A model generated the notes under the pieces. The model was not told the origin of the DNA and made no database searches. It saw only the letters and a list, made by a program, of their open reading frames with translations. The position numbers and the translations under genes are program-made. From Prunus persica (taxonomy: Eukaryota; Streptophyta; Magnoliopsida; Rosales; Rosaceae): a stretch of 64,000 nucleotides of DNA. Each line of letters starts with the position of its first letter. Positions within the stretch are counted from its first letter, which is position 1. This document shows, piece by piece, positions 45,406 through 57,549 of the stretch. The stretch is from positions 148,958 to 212,957 of the forward strand of contig NC_034016.1 in NCBI RefSeq assembly GCF_000346465.2, read 5' to 3'.

Positions 45406-47649
45406 ATGCCCCGTAAACCGATGAGACATCGCCGATTGATGAAATATCAACCTCTGACTTTTTCCCCATTTGCTCGTCAAGTCGCTCGAGTTGCCTCCAG
45501 CTGCATGTCGAACCGCCAAATGCATGGCCCAGACCTCCCGAAAAAATCTCAACCTAACTCCGTAGGTATTATTATCATCATCTAAATAGCCCTTTTCCTT
45601 AAGATTAGGCGTCACTTCATAATTAACATTGCTATCTGTTAACTGTTTAAGAATGGACGTGCTAATGACTCCTTATCTTTCTTTTTAGGTAATGGATCGA
45701 GAAAGAACACTTTGAAAGTCAAGAATGAACACTCCGAGTCTTCTGATGAAGAAGAGTTTGATGTAAGCACGTTCTTCTGGTACTATTTCTTTTAAGGGAT
45801 AGAAAATTCTGATGATTCGTTGTCCATATAGTTGCATTTGTGTATCAGGATAGCTGAAATACAAAGGTAAATACTCTTTTATATTGTATCTACTAGCAAT
45901 TTTATGAGAATTTGGTTCATACTTTGAAGGGAACTGTGCAAGCAGATTTTGCTTTCTTTGATCCAAAACCTGATGACTTTCATGGAGTGAAGACCTTGCT
46001 ACAGACCTACCTTGATGATATAGAATGGGATTTGAGTGGTTTTGTAGACTTAATTTTGGAACAGACCACTGTAGGAACTGTTGTTAAAATAGAGGATGAT
46101 GAAGACAATGGAATTTTTGCTCTTGCTACTGCCCTTAACTTGGGCAGATATAAGGCGAGTAATCTATACTTTTGTATTCCAGTTATTCACATGGCTACAT
46201 CTTTCTAACATTTATCTGTTGGTAGGCATTTTCTTAGCTTTGCATAGCTTTTTCCTACTATTTAGATCCTTGATTGCGTTTCTTTAATTCTTAATAGGAC
46301 CACAAATGTTTTATGGACGTTAAGGAGTTTCTCCTTAAGGTATCTCAAGCGAAGGATGTAATAGATGACCTGCGATCACTTTTGGGAAAGGAAGCAGAGA
46401 GTGTCGGTCTCTTGGTCTCTCAACGGGTGATGAATTTACCTCCACAGCTCTTGCCACCTCTTTATGATGCGCTCTTTGATGAAGTCTCTTGGGCTACGGA
46501 AGATGAGGTTAGATTCAGATTATATGGGATTGAGGTTATGTATATTTCCTTACCTGCCGGGAACAAATTCTTTTACTTAAATAACATCCGTTGTTTCACT
46601 TTTTGTAGCCAACAGAGGAGCTCCGCAATTTCTTTCGTTTTAAGTTTTATATAATAGTCAGTAAAGTTTACAAGGTATGCCATTTACGCATTCTCCATGC
46701 TCGTTGAAGCCTCTTCCCCTCTCTCTGCCATATATTTATTTTGTTTTCGGATGGAAAAATACAGCACAAAAATGCACACCAGAAAAAGGGCATGAGTGCT
46801 AGTGACGAGGAAATAATATATATAAAGCCAGAAGATGAAATTTTTCACGAGGTACTGATCATTTCACATAAATAATATTTCGTGTCTCTTTTGCTTCATT
46901 TACTAATTGTTTCCTTAAACACATTTCAGCTAAGCTCCTGGTCGTTTGAATTTTCTTTGCACACTCAGCAGCTTGCAACTCGTGAGGCAAGTATTAAAGA
47001 TATTGGCAGCCTGTCCTGATTTCTCGTATTGATTATTCAACTTCAAACTCTTTCTTGGCCCTAATCCACTAACGTACTTATGAGTAGTTCACCTCCAAAG
47101 AAAGAAAGGGATGGAAAATTTGAAAATTTCTTCTTAAGTTACTATTTGATTTGTGAACGAGGATTGGAAAAAACAAATAAACAAAAACAGTAGTTCACCT
47201 CCAAAGAAAGAAAGGGATGGAAAATTTGAAAATCTCTTCTTAAGTTACTATTTGATTTGTGAACGAGGATTGGAAAAAACAAATAAACAAAAACAGTTTG
47301 GGAAATTACACGGAATCTTGCTATTAAGTCCAGTTCCCACACTTTTTCTCAAATAGTTCGTAGCATTTTTCATGTGGACAATTTCTCGAGATCGCAGCAA
47401 TACCAATTAGCTCAAAAGTTCCTTATGCTGAAGACATTCAAACTCTATCACGAATGTCTAATTAAGTTGATTGCGCCTATGGCTAAATTATCGCAATTTA
47501 ATTCCCTTTATGACAATAACGATTTCTGTTTTTCTTTTTAAATTTTGCAGCTGAGAGACTATCGGCAAATGGGGTTAGTCATGGCGGTTAAAGCAGACAA
47601 GATCCCTGCATTTCGACAGCAGTTAAAATCTTTCATAGAGGGATCGTGA
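45406..47649 (+). CDS. BCCIP: BCCIP homologue (BCP1-type nuclear protein)
   Basis: BCCIP/Bcp1 proteins act in the nucleus in ribosomal-protein chaperoning, export and genome maintenance in yeast and animals. Eight exons join in phase: 45406-45565, 45689-45762, 45930-46154, 46298-46507, 46609-46674, 46765-46851, 46930-46986 and 47551-47649, for 325 residues, the family's plant length. The N-terminus is basic (MPRKPMRHRR), an acidic ESSDEEEFD stretch follows, and then the BCCIP fold with QADFAFFDPKPDDFHGVKTLL, ILEQTTVGTVVKIED, SQRVMNLPPQLLPPLYDAL and the C-terminal FEFSLHTQQLA and VMAVKADKIPAF. Introns 3 (46155-46156) and 7 (46987-46988) have GC donors in AAG|GCGAGT and GAG|GCAAGT contexts. No GT donor nearby keeps the frame. 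Intron 7 contains a 107-bp tandem duplication. Confidence 0.92.
47084..47297. repeat. 107-bp tandem duplication in BCCIP intron 7
   Basis: 47084-47190 and 47191-47297 are the same 107-bp unit (start GTAGTTCACCTCC, end AAACAAAAACA) with about one difference, so the duplication is recent. Confidence 0.93.
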
Positions 47650-50600
47650 TGCTAATAGAAAGGTTTAGCAAATTCTTTACTCAAGTACCTTAATTACTAT
47701 CTTTAAACTTGTCTGCAACAGATGTCGTAGTCACCAATTCATCGGTAGCTGTCCGCAAGGTGTTGCAGGTGGCAAATTTTGATTTATATTCGAAGGCATT
47801 AGGACATTCACATGGTGAAGGTTTTGGAAGCGCTCGTTGGTCCCAAATGGTCTCTCAAAAGATTCATCGAAAAAGCAGAGCAAGGTACAGAAATATTGTA
47901 TTGAGAAACGTGTCATGGACCATCATAAGCTATTATCTCCCAGATTCTATATGAACCAGAAAGGAAAATAGAGAAAGTTTGAAACCATCCAAAAGAAGTG
48001 GAACTTTACGTATGAGGCCAAAGAAGAGTACCATTATCTTATAATATTTGTGATTTTAAATTTTGTGTGGCGATAAGAACAATATACATGGAATATTTGC
48101 TTCAACTTGTTTGCACACAGATAAGGATTTCAATCGTATCTAAATGTGGAAGTTGGCAAAGAAAACGGCAGTGGATTTGTGTTAGTGACGATGTCAATTT
48201 TGATCATGAATGAGAGTAATCTTTCATGAGTATAATTAATAATACCATTAGCTGGTAATCATATTTATAATAATGAATGATTGCGTTTTTGTTTATTAAA
48301 AAAAAGAAGGAATATTTGATTTTCAATTATCGCCTGCATTATGTGAGCACATGTGTCGTCGTTTCTTCTTGTTTTAGGACTCTATTTAAGTGAAATATAT
48401 AATTTCCATGTGCTTCTTACACAATAATTGTAATTGACCATTTGAGGTTAAAGAATTCCTGATTTCTGAAATTTTTTCTTTTCCTGGGTGTGAGAATTTT
48501 TACAGGGTTTTACTTTTCTCTCTTTTTGGTGATCAGAGTTTGAGAGAAATAGCGATAAGTTTTTACTACAAGGAAGTGAAGGTACAAAAATAATAAGATC
48601 TAGAACACCTCTCCTTGTAGTAACGGGCCATTGCCATTACCGAACACCTCTCCAAAGTTTATTTGAAGTCCCAATGTTTGAGCCCTGGCTCTTCGCAGTG
48701 TGCAGCCAAATTGTTTTGAGCATGATAGTTAATTAATCTTAGCTAGTAAGCCCAATAATTGTCACTAGATGATCCAAGAAGATGAGTAGTGTTGTTAGGT
48801 GGTTAAATTGTGAATAATATCAGTATTGCTAGTAGTGAGTCGTTGATCTATCTCTCTAAAATTTAACAAAACACAAGAACAAACAAATAATTTTTGGCCT
48901 TTTATTTTATTTTATGATTTTTAAAATTTAGATATGCTTCGGGTGTTTGTTTTTCACATATTTTGTAATCACATTCTTGTGTAACACATCGGCTCGCAGC
49001 AAGCAACAATGATTATATCACCCTAATTGGAGGATGAGGACTTATAAAGCATGCATGCATACATGTAATTTGTAAACATCAAGCACTCAATTCTCTTTAT
49101 GCTGTGCTGTGCATCATCTGTGTTCAGCTTTTGGGAAGCAGTTTCACGTGTACCCTTCACACCCTCATTGAAAAGGGAGCATTTTCACTTACCACTTTAA
49201 CCTAAAGTGTACCCTCATCACCATTATCAAATGTTGCCATATGTCTCTGAGTTTAACTATAGTTAACTCTTTACTTTTTGTTTGTTTTATTACATTATTA
49301 TAAGACATAAACAATTCTTAATAAGGTTTTCCCTAATTTATTCTTATTCTAACCCTGCAAACTTTTCACTTTTCTTAATTAATTACAAAACAAGCGAACA
49401 AAAATGTTAACACATATGGAGCAGGACCATCATTACTCACAAAATAATTGGTACATGGTACACTTTGACAACAACCAAAAAAAGGAAAAAAGAAGACTCT
49501 TGAACACCACTTCTAGAAAAAATATATATATATAAATTAACACCACTTCACAAAAAACAAAAAACAAAAAACGAAACCATAAATTGGCCCAGGCTGGTCT
49601 CTCTGTAACTGAAGCTCCTACCCCAAAAGATCATATATATGTTGTCTTGTTGGAAGACTTGCTGTAGTTTTGCTTTGAAACTTAATAAACCATCGGTTTA
49701 TCTATAAAATAAAAACAAACAAAATAAAAAACTGATGGAACAAGAAAAGAGAAGACAAAATGAAAAACTTCTGGTAAGCATGTATAAAAGCATGAGTTGT
49801 TATAGTCGAATTTTTGGCTTTGATACAGAGTTCTTAAAAAAATTTAAAAAAATTTTAAAAAAAAGTAGCAGCACATATGTTACCTATCTTTCGCTTGACT
49901 AAAGTAGGGCTGGTCATTTATACCGAAAATCCGACTGAACTTGCCAAACTGGATCGATTTTGGCTGGTTGGTCCGTTTTTTAATTAATATTATTGAAATT
50001 GGCAGAAAAATTGGCCTACCCGATGATGAACCGGTTTGAATTTTTTAAACCATTAAAACCCAAACCAGACCGCTTCCATGTAAATTGTCTGAAAATTCGA
50101 AGTAAGTGCGCTGATGGGTAATCGAACTCTATTCAAAATGCAAATACAAGGCCCAGATACCACTGCATTGGTGCATCTTCTTGTGGAATCTGTGTATGAT
50201 TGTAATATTTATTACAATCTAAAAGAATTAAAAAAATATTTTTAAAAAAAGTTAGGTTTCCCCTGCCCCATGAACTCTACTTTTCCTTTTATTTTCTCCC
50301 AGCCGTCACTTTCTTCTATTCTCTCTCCATTTTTTCTTTCTTTCTTCTTCCTCCCGCCACTGCTGGCTACATCTTCTTCTTCCTCTTTCCTTCTTCTCTC
50401 CATCTTCTTCTTTTCTTCTTCTTCCTCCCCACGAAGTGGTCCTCAAGCCCTCAATCTCAGTTCAATCCCCTGCCATCGATACTCGCCGAACCAAACTGCA
50501 CCGCATTGAATTCTCGACGTGCCGATTGTAGTCGGTCTTACATTTCCTCGGCGTGGCGGCGGTCTCCAAAATTGGTATGCCGATGACCTCCGGTTTGGTG

Positions 50601-50851
50601 GTCGGCAACTCTTCCAAGCTACGGTTATTGAACTGTGAACACTCCTAAAATACTTTTCCTTTTTATCACAAAAAGTCATGAGGTTTGTGAAACTATGAGG
50701 TTGCGTTATTTATGTTTTTTTTTTGTTTTTTGTCAATTGTAATTGTTAAGGTTAATATGATATCTGGGCTCACAAATTGTTCTGAAGTCATGTTCCATTC
50801 AGAAATTTGTTAAATTGATGTTGTGGCACACATACGGGTCTCACATATCCA
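47650..50851. other. Intergenic region after BCCIP, no gene supported
   Basis: The first 400 bp are probably BCCIP 3' UTR. An 81-codon frame at 47709-47954 has gene-like composition but no recognised family or partner exon. The segment at 49905-50100 is rich in ACCGG/AACCGG-type words like those flanking the solo LTR near 31.7 kb. 50280-50430 is CT/TCC-rich low complexity. Confidence 0.5.
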
Positions 50852-51054
50852 CAGTCCTGATCTCTTGGATCCCTGTAGTCTAAGAGATTTATGGTCACCC
50901 ACCGTTGGATGTAAATTCAACGGTTGACTTGAATCGGGTAATAATCATTTATGTCATATTGCATTTATATATATCATTTTGAACCATTGGATTAATATCC
51001 AACGGTGGGTGACCACAATCTCTTGGACTCCTGTGGTCCAAGAGATCGGGACTG
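50852..51054. mobile_element. Mutator-like MITE with long terminal inverted repeats
   Basis: The 203-bp element begins CAGTCCTGATCTCTTGGA and its right end, reverse-complemented, begins CAGTCCCGATCTCTTGGA. Inverted repeats extend about 70 bp on each side, with scattered mismatches. It is flanked by a 10-bp direct repeat CACATATCCA (50842-50851 and 51055-51064), in the size range of MULE target duplications. Each arm holds its own smaller palindrome (CTCTTGGA/TCCAAGAG type). No coding capacity. Confidence 0.9.
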
Positions 51055-51283
51055 CACATATCCAATGATATGACGTTACATGGATTAAATACAAAAAAAA
51101 ATTTTAATTAAATTTAAAAATTATAAACCATTAAAATAAAAAAAAATTCACCACCTCCTCCATATCCCAACCCGCTATACCAAATCAACACCCACAACAG
51201 CCAACCCAAAGCTTGATATGACATGAACTCCCCCTCACCCACTGCCCTCTATTCTCCACCATCAAAGACCAAAATTAGATGTT

Positions 51284-51720
51284 TGTTATAAAATAAATGA
51301 AGCCCACATAGGTAAAATTAGGTGGGAATTAGTGGAGATAAAGCTAGTAGGTATTAGTCAAAAGATGGGATAATGATGTTGGGGATAAATCATTATGTCT
51401 CCATTAAGAGCCATTTGCTTTGCCTATAAATAGGCATTATATTTGCTTGTAAAGACACATATAGAAGAGGAAGAGAAGGAAGAATGAGGGTGAGTGAGTT
51501 GAGAGGAAAGAGAGCAAGAGAGAAATTCTCCAAGAGAGAAAATTGAGTGAGCCATACCTATTGTAAACACTAAAGTTGTAGCCCTATTATTTTACATAGT
51601 GGAAAAGTTACTGCTGCTGCTCTCCGGGGACGTAGGCATAGCCGAACCTCGTTAAATACTGTGTCTCATCTACTCTACGTGCAGCTCAATATTCGCACAT
51701 ATCCCAGTTATTTTATAACA
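51284..51720 (+). repeat. 5' LTR of element B
   Basis: The repeat is 437 bp with TATAAATA at 51425-51432. It shares U5 with element A from GAGAGAAATTCTCC onward, but has a different U3 and a shorter purine-rich tract. Confidence 0.93.
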
Positions 51721-51976
51721 CGTTATCAGCACGAGAAGCTCTCAGGTATAATTTTTATGCTGCACTATTATTTATACTACTAACCATTGTATATATATAT
51801 GAAAAGTTGATGGTAATATAATATGCTATATCTATTCACTTTTCTATTACTAACCACTAACAAAAATGGACCCTTGGTAATACTAAACATATTATCAGTG
51901 GGAGACCGTTACTAATACTAACATTTTTCTTATTTTATTCGGTGGTGGTTTTAACCCCATATTTATTTTATTTACT

Positions 51977-52551
51977 GTATGGTGTAGGTTTATTACCCAT
52001 ACAAGCACGTTTACTTTATCGCAAATTTACTTTTACTTAAAGTATGATGTGGAATTAACCCTCATACTTTATGAAATTTACTTTACCGCACATTTATTTT
52101 ATTTACTGTATGGTGTAGGTTTATTACCCATACAACAGTATTTATTTAAAAGGGTGGTGTGGGTTTATCGTCCACGCCTTTACTTTTATTTAAATGTATG
52201 GAGCAGAATTAGTGCCCATACAAGCACGTTTACTTTATCGCAAATTTACTTTTACTTAAAGTATGATGAGGAATTAACCCTCATACTTTATGAATTTACT
52301 TTACCGCACATTTAATTTTATTTAAGATATGGTGCGGAATTAACGTCCATATAGCAAGTAATTTATTTTATCGCACATTTACTTTTACTTAAAGTATGAT
52401 GAGGAATTAACCCTCATACTTTATGAATTTACTTTACCGCACATTTACTTTTACTTAAAGTATGATGAGGAATTAACCCTCATACTTTATGAATTTACTT
52501 TACCGCACATTTACTTTTATTTAACGTATGGTGCGGGTTTATCGTCCATAC
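51977..52551 (+). other. Leader stem-loop array (element B)
   Basis: At least ten units with the same designs as in element A are present. 52327-52352 has ATATGG/CCATAT where other units have GTATGG/CCATAC, a paired change. Four units of another type (from about 52039, 52258, 52396 and 52456) pair AAGTA with TACTT and, in three of them, TGAGG with CCTCA. The array is longer than in A by extra copies of the latter unit, so units expand and contract. Confidence 0.75.
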
Positions 52552-53790
52552 AAGCAATTCATTTACCAATAATTTAATTTACAAGCAATTTATTTTATGG
52601 ATTAATTGTGTGGTATGATGAGTTTTTTTTTTTACAAGGATACAGATCAGAACCAGAAGTTTCTTGATCCTCATCATACAACTACATCAGGACTTGAAGA
52701 TCCTTGATGATGATATTGATATGAGAGCTGACAGTCTCTCTAGTACTATATTTGTAAACATGTGATAGGATTTGAGGGTCCTTGATTCTTGATATGTAAA
52801 TAAGGACCTGGGGTTCCTTAAATGATGTAACAGTATTATATTGGTTAATAGTGCAGTACACATGAAAATAACTGTATTGGCAAATGTACTGTACACATAA
52901 ATAGTGCCGTATACATAAATAGTGATGTATGCATAAATATTTACCATTTTGGGTAAACTGTCACTATTCAAAAGGGAACCTGCAGTTCCTTAAACTCATG
53001 GATGAGCAATTAAATGAGATGCCAGAAGTTCCTCAAGATATGGACAATTATGTAAGGGCTTGAAGTCTAGAAATATGTACAAAAAATTGTAAAAATGTCC
53101 ATACCATGAGAATATGTGATTTTGGCTTGAGGTTCAAAATCTAACAGTGTTGAGAACCTGAAGTTTCAACAATTAAATGGACAACCCTTGAGGTATTATT
53201 GCAAATTGTGGTACGCCACATATTTCTTTGGCATAAGAGAATGATGAATTTAATAAAGTTCGATTCTGTTATAATCGACACCTCAAGGAAGAAATATATT
53301 TTGTGAATTCCGGTTGTTAAGAATACACCGTGAAATGGATAATATCAGTATAAACCTCAAATGATGAATTGAGGCTTCCCACATATTTTGTTATATCTGG
53401 GCCGGAAGCACATTGATTCAAATATATGAGAAATCCCGAACTTGAGGTTGTGGGTATATAGTAGTTAATGCTCTTCACTACTATATTGTGATATTATCAT
53501 GGCTTTTACTCAATTCATATTTCATGTCCATTTGAAAAGGGCAAATAAATTCTGAGTTTGTGTTTAGCCCAGGCCAAAAGTTCCATACGTTGAAATATGA
53601 AATTTGGGAGAGTCGATGTGGTTATTTGAATCTATAAGGCACAAGGTTCCAAACCGTCATTTTGAAAAGACGTAAAAACCACAGGTGCAAGTTTAAGAAT
53701 GTGCGCAATTATTATAACAGGAACATACAACAGATAGATTTTTTCTACCTGCAATGAAGGTGCAGGCCCTGTAAAATCTATAAAATTACA

Positions 53791-54342
53791 TTATGTTCTG
53801 GAAGCCTCTGAAGGAAGAGGACGGCGCCTCTTAAGCTTAGCCATGAGCCTCTCGTGGTCTCCCAAAATTCTTTCATTGGAGACTTGCAGCATGTCTAGCC
53901 TTCTCAGTGTATCAACAGAGTACGAACTCACCAGTTTCAACAAGGCATTATTCTCTCCTTTAAGTTTCTCAACCTCCTGTTGAGACTCATGAAGCATTCT
54001 TTGGAGAGACGAATTTTCAGTTGTTAACCTCTCAACCTCGTTTGCTCTGGCACGCAAACGATCAGTCATGTTAGAAACAGAAGCAGCACTCTGAATGCTA
54101 AAAGCTATTGAGTCATCAATAGCCTCTTCCTCAGATCTCCCTGTCAACAACATTTCATCCATTGGAATAATGAAATTCCTAGCTACTATGACAGCAGTAG
54201 CATCATCCATCATCACAGAATCATTAACTGTGAGATGACGATTTGGGAATACAAAGGATGGACGCCAAACTTTGGCGTCACTGGTTGTTGTGGGAGTATC
54301 ATTTAAATTGAAATAATTTGGGCAGGAAGAAGAGGAATCCAT
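53791..54342 (-). CDS. Antisense ORF of element B, coiled-coil protein of unknown function
   Basis: The 183-residue frame has the same start, stop and length as the ORF of element A and about 13 substitutions. The changes concentrate in the N-terminal half (for example A2D, N46D, T59I), while the coiled coil and the basic KLKRRR tail are nearly unchanged. The direction is opposite to the LTRs. Function is unknown; the same alternatives apply as for the element A copy. Confidence 0.7.
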   Translation of the reverse strand: MDSSSSCPNYFNLNDTPTTTSDAKVWRPSFVFPNRHLTVNDSVMMDDATAVIVARNFIIPMDEMLLTGRSEEEAIDDSIAFSIQSAASVSNMTDRLRARANEVERLTTENSSLQRMLHESQQEVEKLKGENNALLKLVSSYSVDTLRRLDMLQVSNERILGDHERLMAKLKRRRPLPSEASRT

Positions 54343-57107
54343 TTTTAAGAAGGTTTCGAAGAAAGTCTTAAGAAAACTAAAGTTTCAAAAAAAAAAAATG
54401 AAGGAAGTTAAGTTGAAACGCAGTTGCTCCAATCAAGTTTTGCAAAGGCAATATCTATAGAAGGAAATATGGCTATAGTTTTTCAGGATCCCAATATCTT
54501 TTCGGATCCCCATATTCTCTTTTTTCTTTCCCAGATTCCAAAACTTCACGTGACCTCCATTAATGTTTGTCGGCACTTTCGGCGTTTTCAAAGTATTATT
54601 TTCGTCAAAAGCCGATCTTGCTTTGCAGATTTCACGGAGCTATTTTTTCAAAAGCACCCCGAAAATCTCGCAATTTTCTTATGGTTAATTTGAAATTCAC
54701 CGGTTCTACCTATTCCTCTTATTTGTGTATAAATGTGTTACTAACGAAATTTTCTTTGCAGAAGACATCCAGTTTTTCTCCATACCTAGTGATGCGATAT
54801 CTACTTGTTTTTCTTATCAGTGAGCACTTAATATGCCCGAGAAGTAAGACTATCTCTGATCATCCATTCAGGAAGCGAGACTATCCCTGATCACGTTTCC
54901 GCCACATCAGGGAACTGTGAAGGCAACCTTATGCTCTAATCTCCGGAAGTTCTTCTAGACTAGAAGAAATGAGAGCTTGTTGTTTGCTCCCACCAGCTTC
55001 CTTCCTTGATTGCTGAGCTTGTTGTCTGCTCCCACCAGCTTCCTTCCCTGATTGCTTACCTTCTCTTGCAATCAATATCACAATTTTTTTTTGCATTTTT
55101 TCTCTTTTTGTAACTCTATGTTCATAAGAGATTTTATTTCTTTAGAATGAACATCTGAAGAAAGAATCCATGGAGTGATCCTAACTCTGAGGGTTATTTG
55201 TTTTTGACAGAGAAAAGAGTTGTGATTTTGTTCTTGCAGGATATAACTAGATCATCAAGCGCTACATTATATTTACTGGGCCGATACGAGCTTGAATGAT
55301 ACTTGAGAAAAGTTTCTCCCACCTAAGGATGTAAGCAATATTTGTGTTATTATATGCTTATATACTTATTTGATATTTTATCTTGAAAGGTAACCAAATG
55401 GGGAGATAAGTCTGTTCCAAAAGAATGGCTTGTATGTATCCATGAATTATTAATGCAAATTTTACAGATTGCAAGTTGGATACATTGATAATACAATACA
55501 CAGATTAAAGTCCCATAAGAACAGAATATGGGTATAGCAGTGATCAATATGATGCACGCCTGTTGCGTAGCAAATGATGTGGATTGAAGTCCCGAAAGGA
55601 CAATCCTTTGACATGTCAATATTGATATTGTGCACGCCTAATGCGTAGCAAATTGTATGGGTTAAAGTCCCAGAAATTAATTGACATGTATGTATTAATC
55701 TGTGGCATGCCTGCAGCATGACAGATATATGGGTTCTAAATGTTCCAACTCTCTAAATAGAGATTATCCACGCCCTACTGTAAAATAACGCTCCATTGGA
55801 GGTTATAATCCACATTCTCACATAATAAAAGCCCCATGAAGTGGCTTGGGTACCCAAAAGCAAAGAAATGTTTATAATTGATGCATGCACGTGCAAATGA
55901 GAATGATGGGATCATGAATTGATGAATGACAATTTTTGGTTTTAGAGTAGCTACTCAAATCATCAATGGGCTGTGTTAATTGGAACCACGTTCAATTATT
56001 AAATGTCGACAATATCATTGGCCAAAATGGAATGAGGTAATTCCATTATAGATGAGAATGAACGTGAAAGAACAAACCCACAGTACGAACCCCAAAAGAT
56101 GTTAATGCTGAAATTTATACTTGGGTGTTCAGAATAAAAGGGAATATATCTACTTTGTATGACACAATGTTTCTGGCAGAAACAAGGAATGTTGGGTTTT
56201 CTCCATATTTACAGATTCAATTGTGCCCCCTTATTGCACATTTACAGAGACCAACATGTTATCTTTAAGGGTTATTCAATGTACGGAGTATACCACTAGA
56301 AGTGATTCCCTAAAGATGTATAAATAGCAGGGTTAAAGCTATTTAATGTGTCATAAAGTTTAAATCCCTTTAACCAAAATCCTTGAAAGGATTAAAATTG
56401 CATGAAGCAAGTCCCTGAAGGACATGTGCCTGAAGCACAAAATCTGTACTCAATACTAATGTGCATAAATTGTCTCAGTGAGTACATGGATTATAATGTG
56501 TTTGCAACACATTAAAGCTTCTGAAGAGTTTAAGAAATATTTGTCTCGACTTAAGGATCGAGCATTATGCCAACGAGATTCTTACTTATACTAAGAAAGT
56601 ATTGAAGCATTTTTATGAGGATTATCCGTTGGACACTTTAATGATTTTCCGGAAGTATATTGGACCGGACATCATATTTTTCAGATAGGGCTCAACTCCA
56701 TCACCATCATTTTGGGATGATGTGAGGTATATTTGATGCTATCTCCGCATAACACCATGTACGGGCATATTCTTTCAAGTGAACTTACAAATAGCCCAAG
56801 TTTTGTTAGAAACGCGGACTCTTAAAATTTCTATGATTTACATAGAGATAGCTCACTGGAAATATATTTACTTACTCAACTACGAGAATTATTAATGGCT
56901 ATATCCTCCACTCACTCCGAAAGATTCTCACTCCAAAAGATAGTCATGAAGACATCAGGAGGAGATATTAATCAGGGGGAGCATCCAGAAGTATGCTATA
57001 CAAATTGTTGTACTCTTCCTTCCATCAGTTTTCTACCTCACTAGGTTTTCTCCAAGCAAGTCTTTAATGATGCAACTAACATATCACATGTGGTCTTCAA
57101 GGGGGAG

Positions 57108-57544
57108 TGTTATAAAATAAATGAAGCCCACATAGGTAAAATTAGGTGGGAATTAGTGGAGATAAAGCTAGTAGGTATTAGTCAAAAGATGGGATAATGA
57201 TGTTGGGGATAAATTATTATGTCTCCATTAAGAGCCATTTGCTTTGCCTATAAATAGGCATTATATTTGCTTGTAAACACACATATAGAAGAGGAAGAGA
57301 AGGAAGAATGAGGGTGAGTGAGTTGAGAGGAAAGAGAGCAAGAGAGAAATTCTCCAAGAGAGAAAATTGAGTGAGCCATACCTATTGTAAACACTAAAGT
57401 TGTAGCCCTATTATTTTACATAGTGGAAAAGTTATTGCTGCTGCTCTCCGGGGACGTAGGCATAGCCGAACCTCGTTAAATACTGTGTCTCATCTACTCT
57501 ACGTGCAGCTCAATATTCGCACATATCCCAGTTATTTTATAACA
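57108..57544 (+). repeat. 3' LTR of element B
   Basis: The repeat is 437 bp, preceded by GGGGGAG and followed by the ATGTT target duplication. Its TATA box is at 57249-57256. Confidence 0.93.
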
Positions 57545-57549
57545 ATGTT

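Larger units (their letters stand above)
51284..57544 (+). mobile_element. Element B: second gag/pol-less LTR retrotransposon of the element A family
   Basis: The 6261-bp element has two 437-bp LTRs (TGTTATAAAATAAATG...TTTTATAACA) differing at about three sites, near 0.7 percent, and the perfect target duplication ATGTT (51279-51283 and 57545-57549). Its interior is collinear with element A: the same ACGTTATCAGCACGAG start, leader hairpins, antisense ORF, later hairpins and GGGGGAG polypurine tract. It also lacks gag and pol motifs. The first third of its LTR (U3) is unrelated to that of element A, while the rest is nearly the same. Confidence 0.93.
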
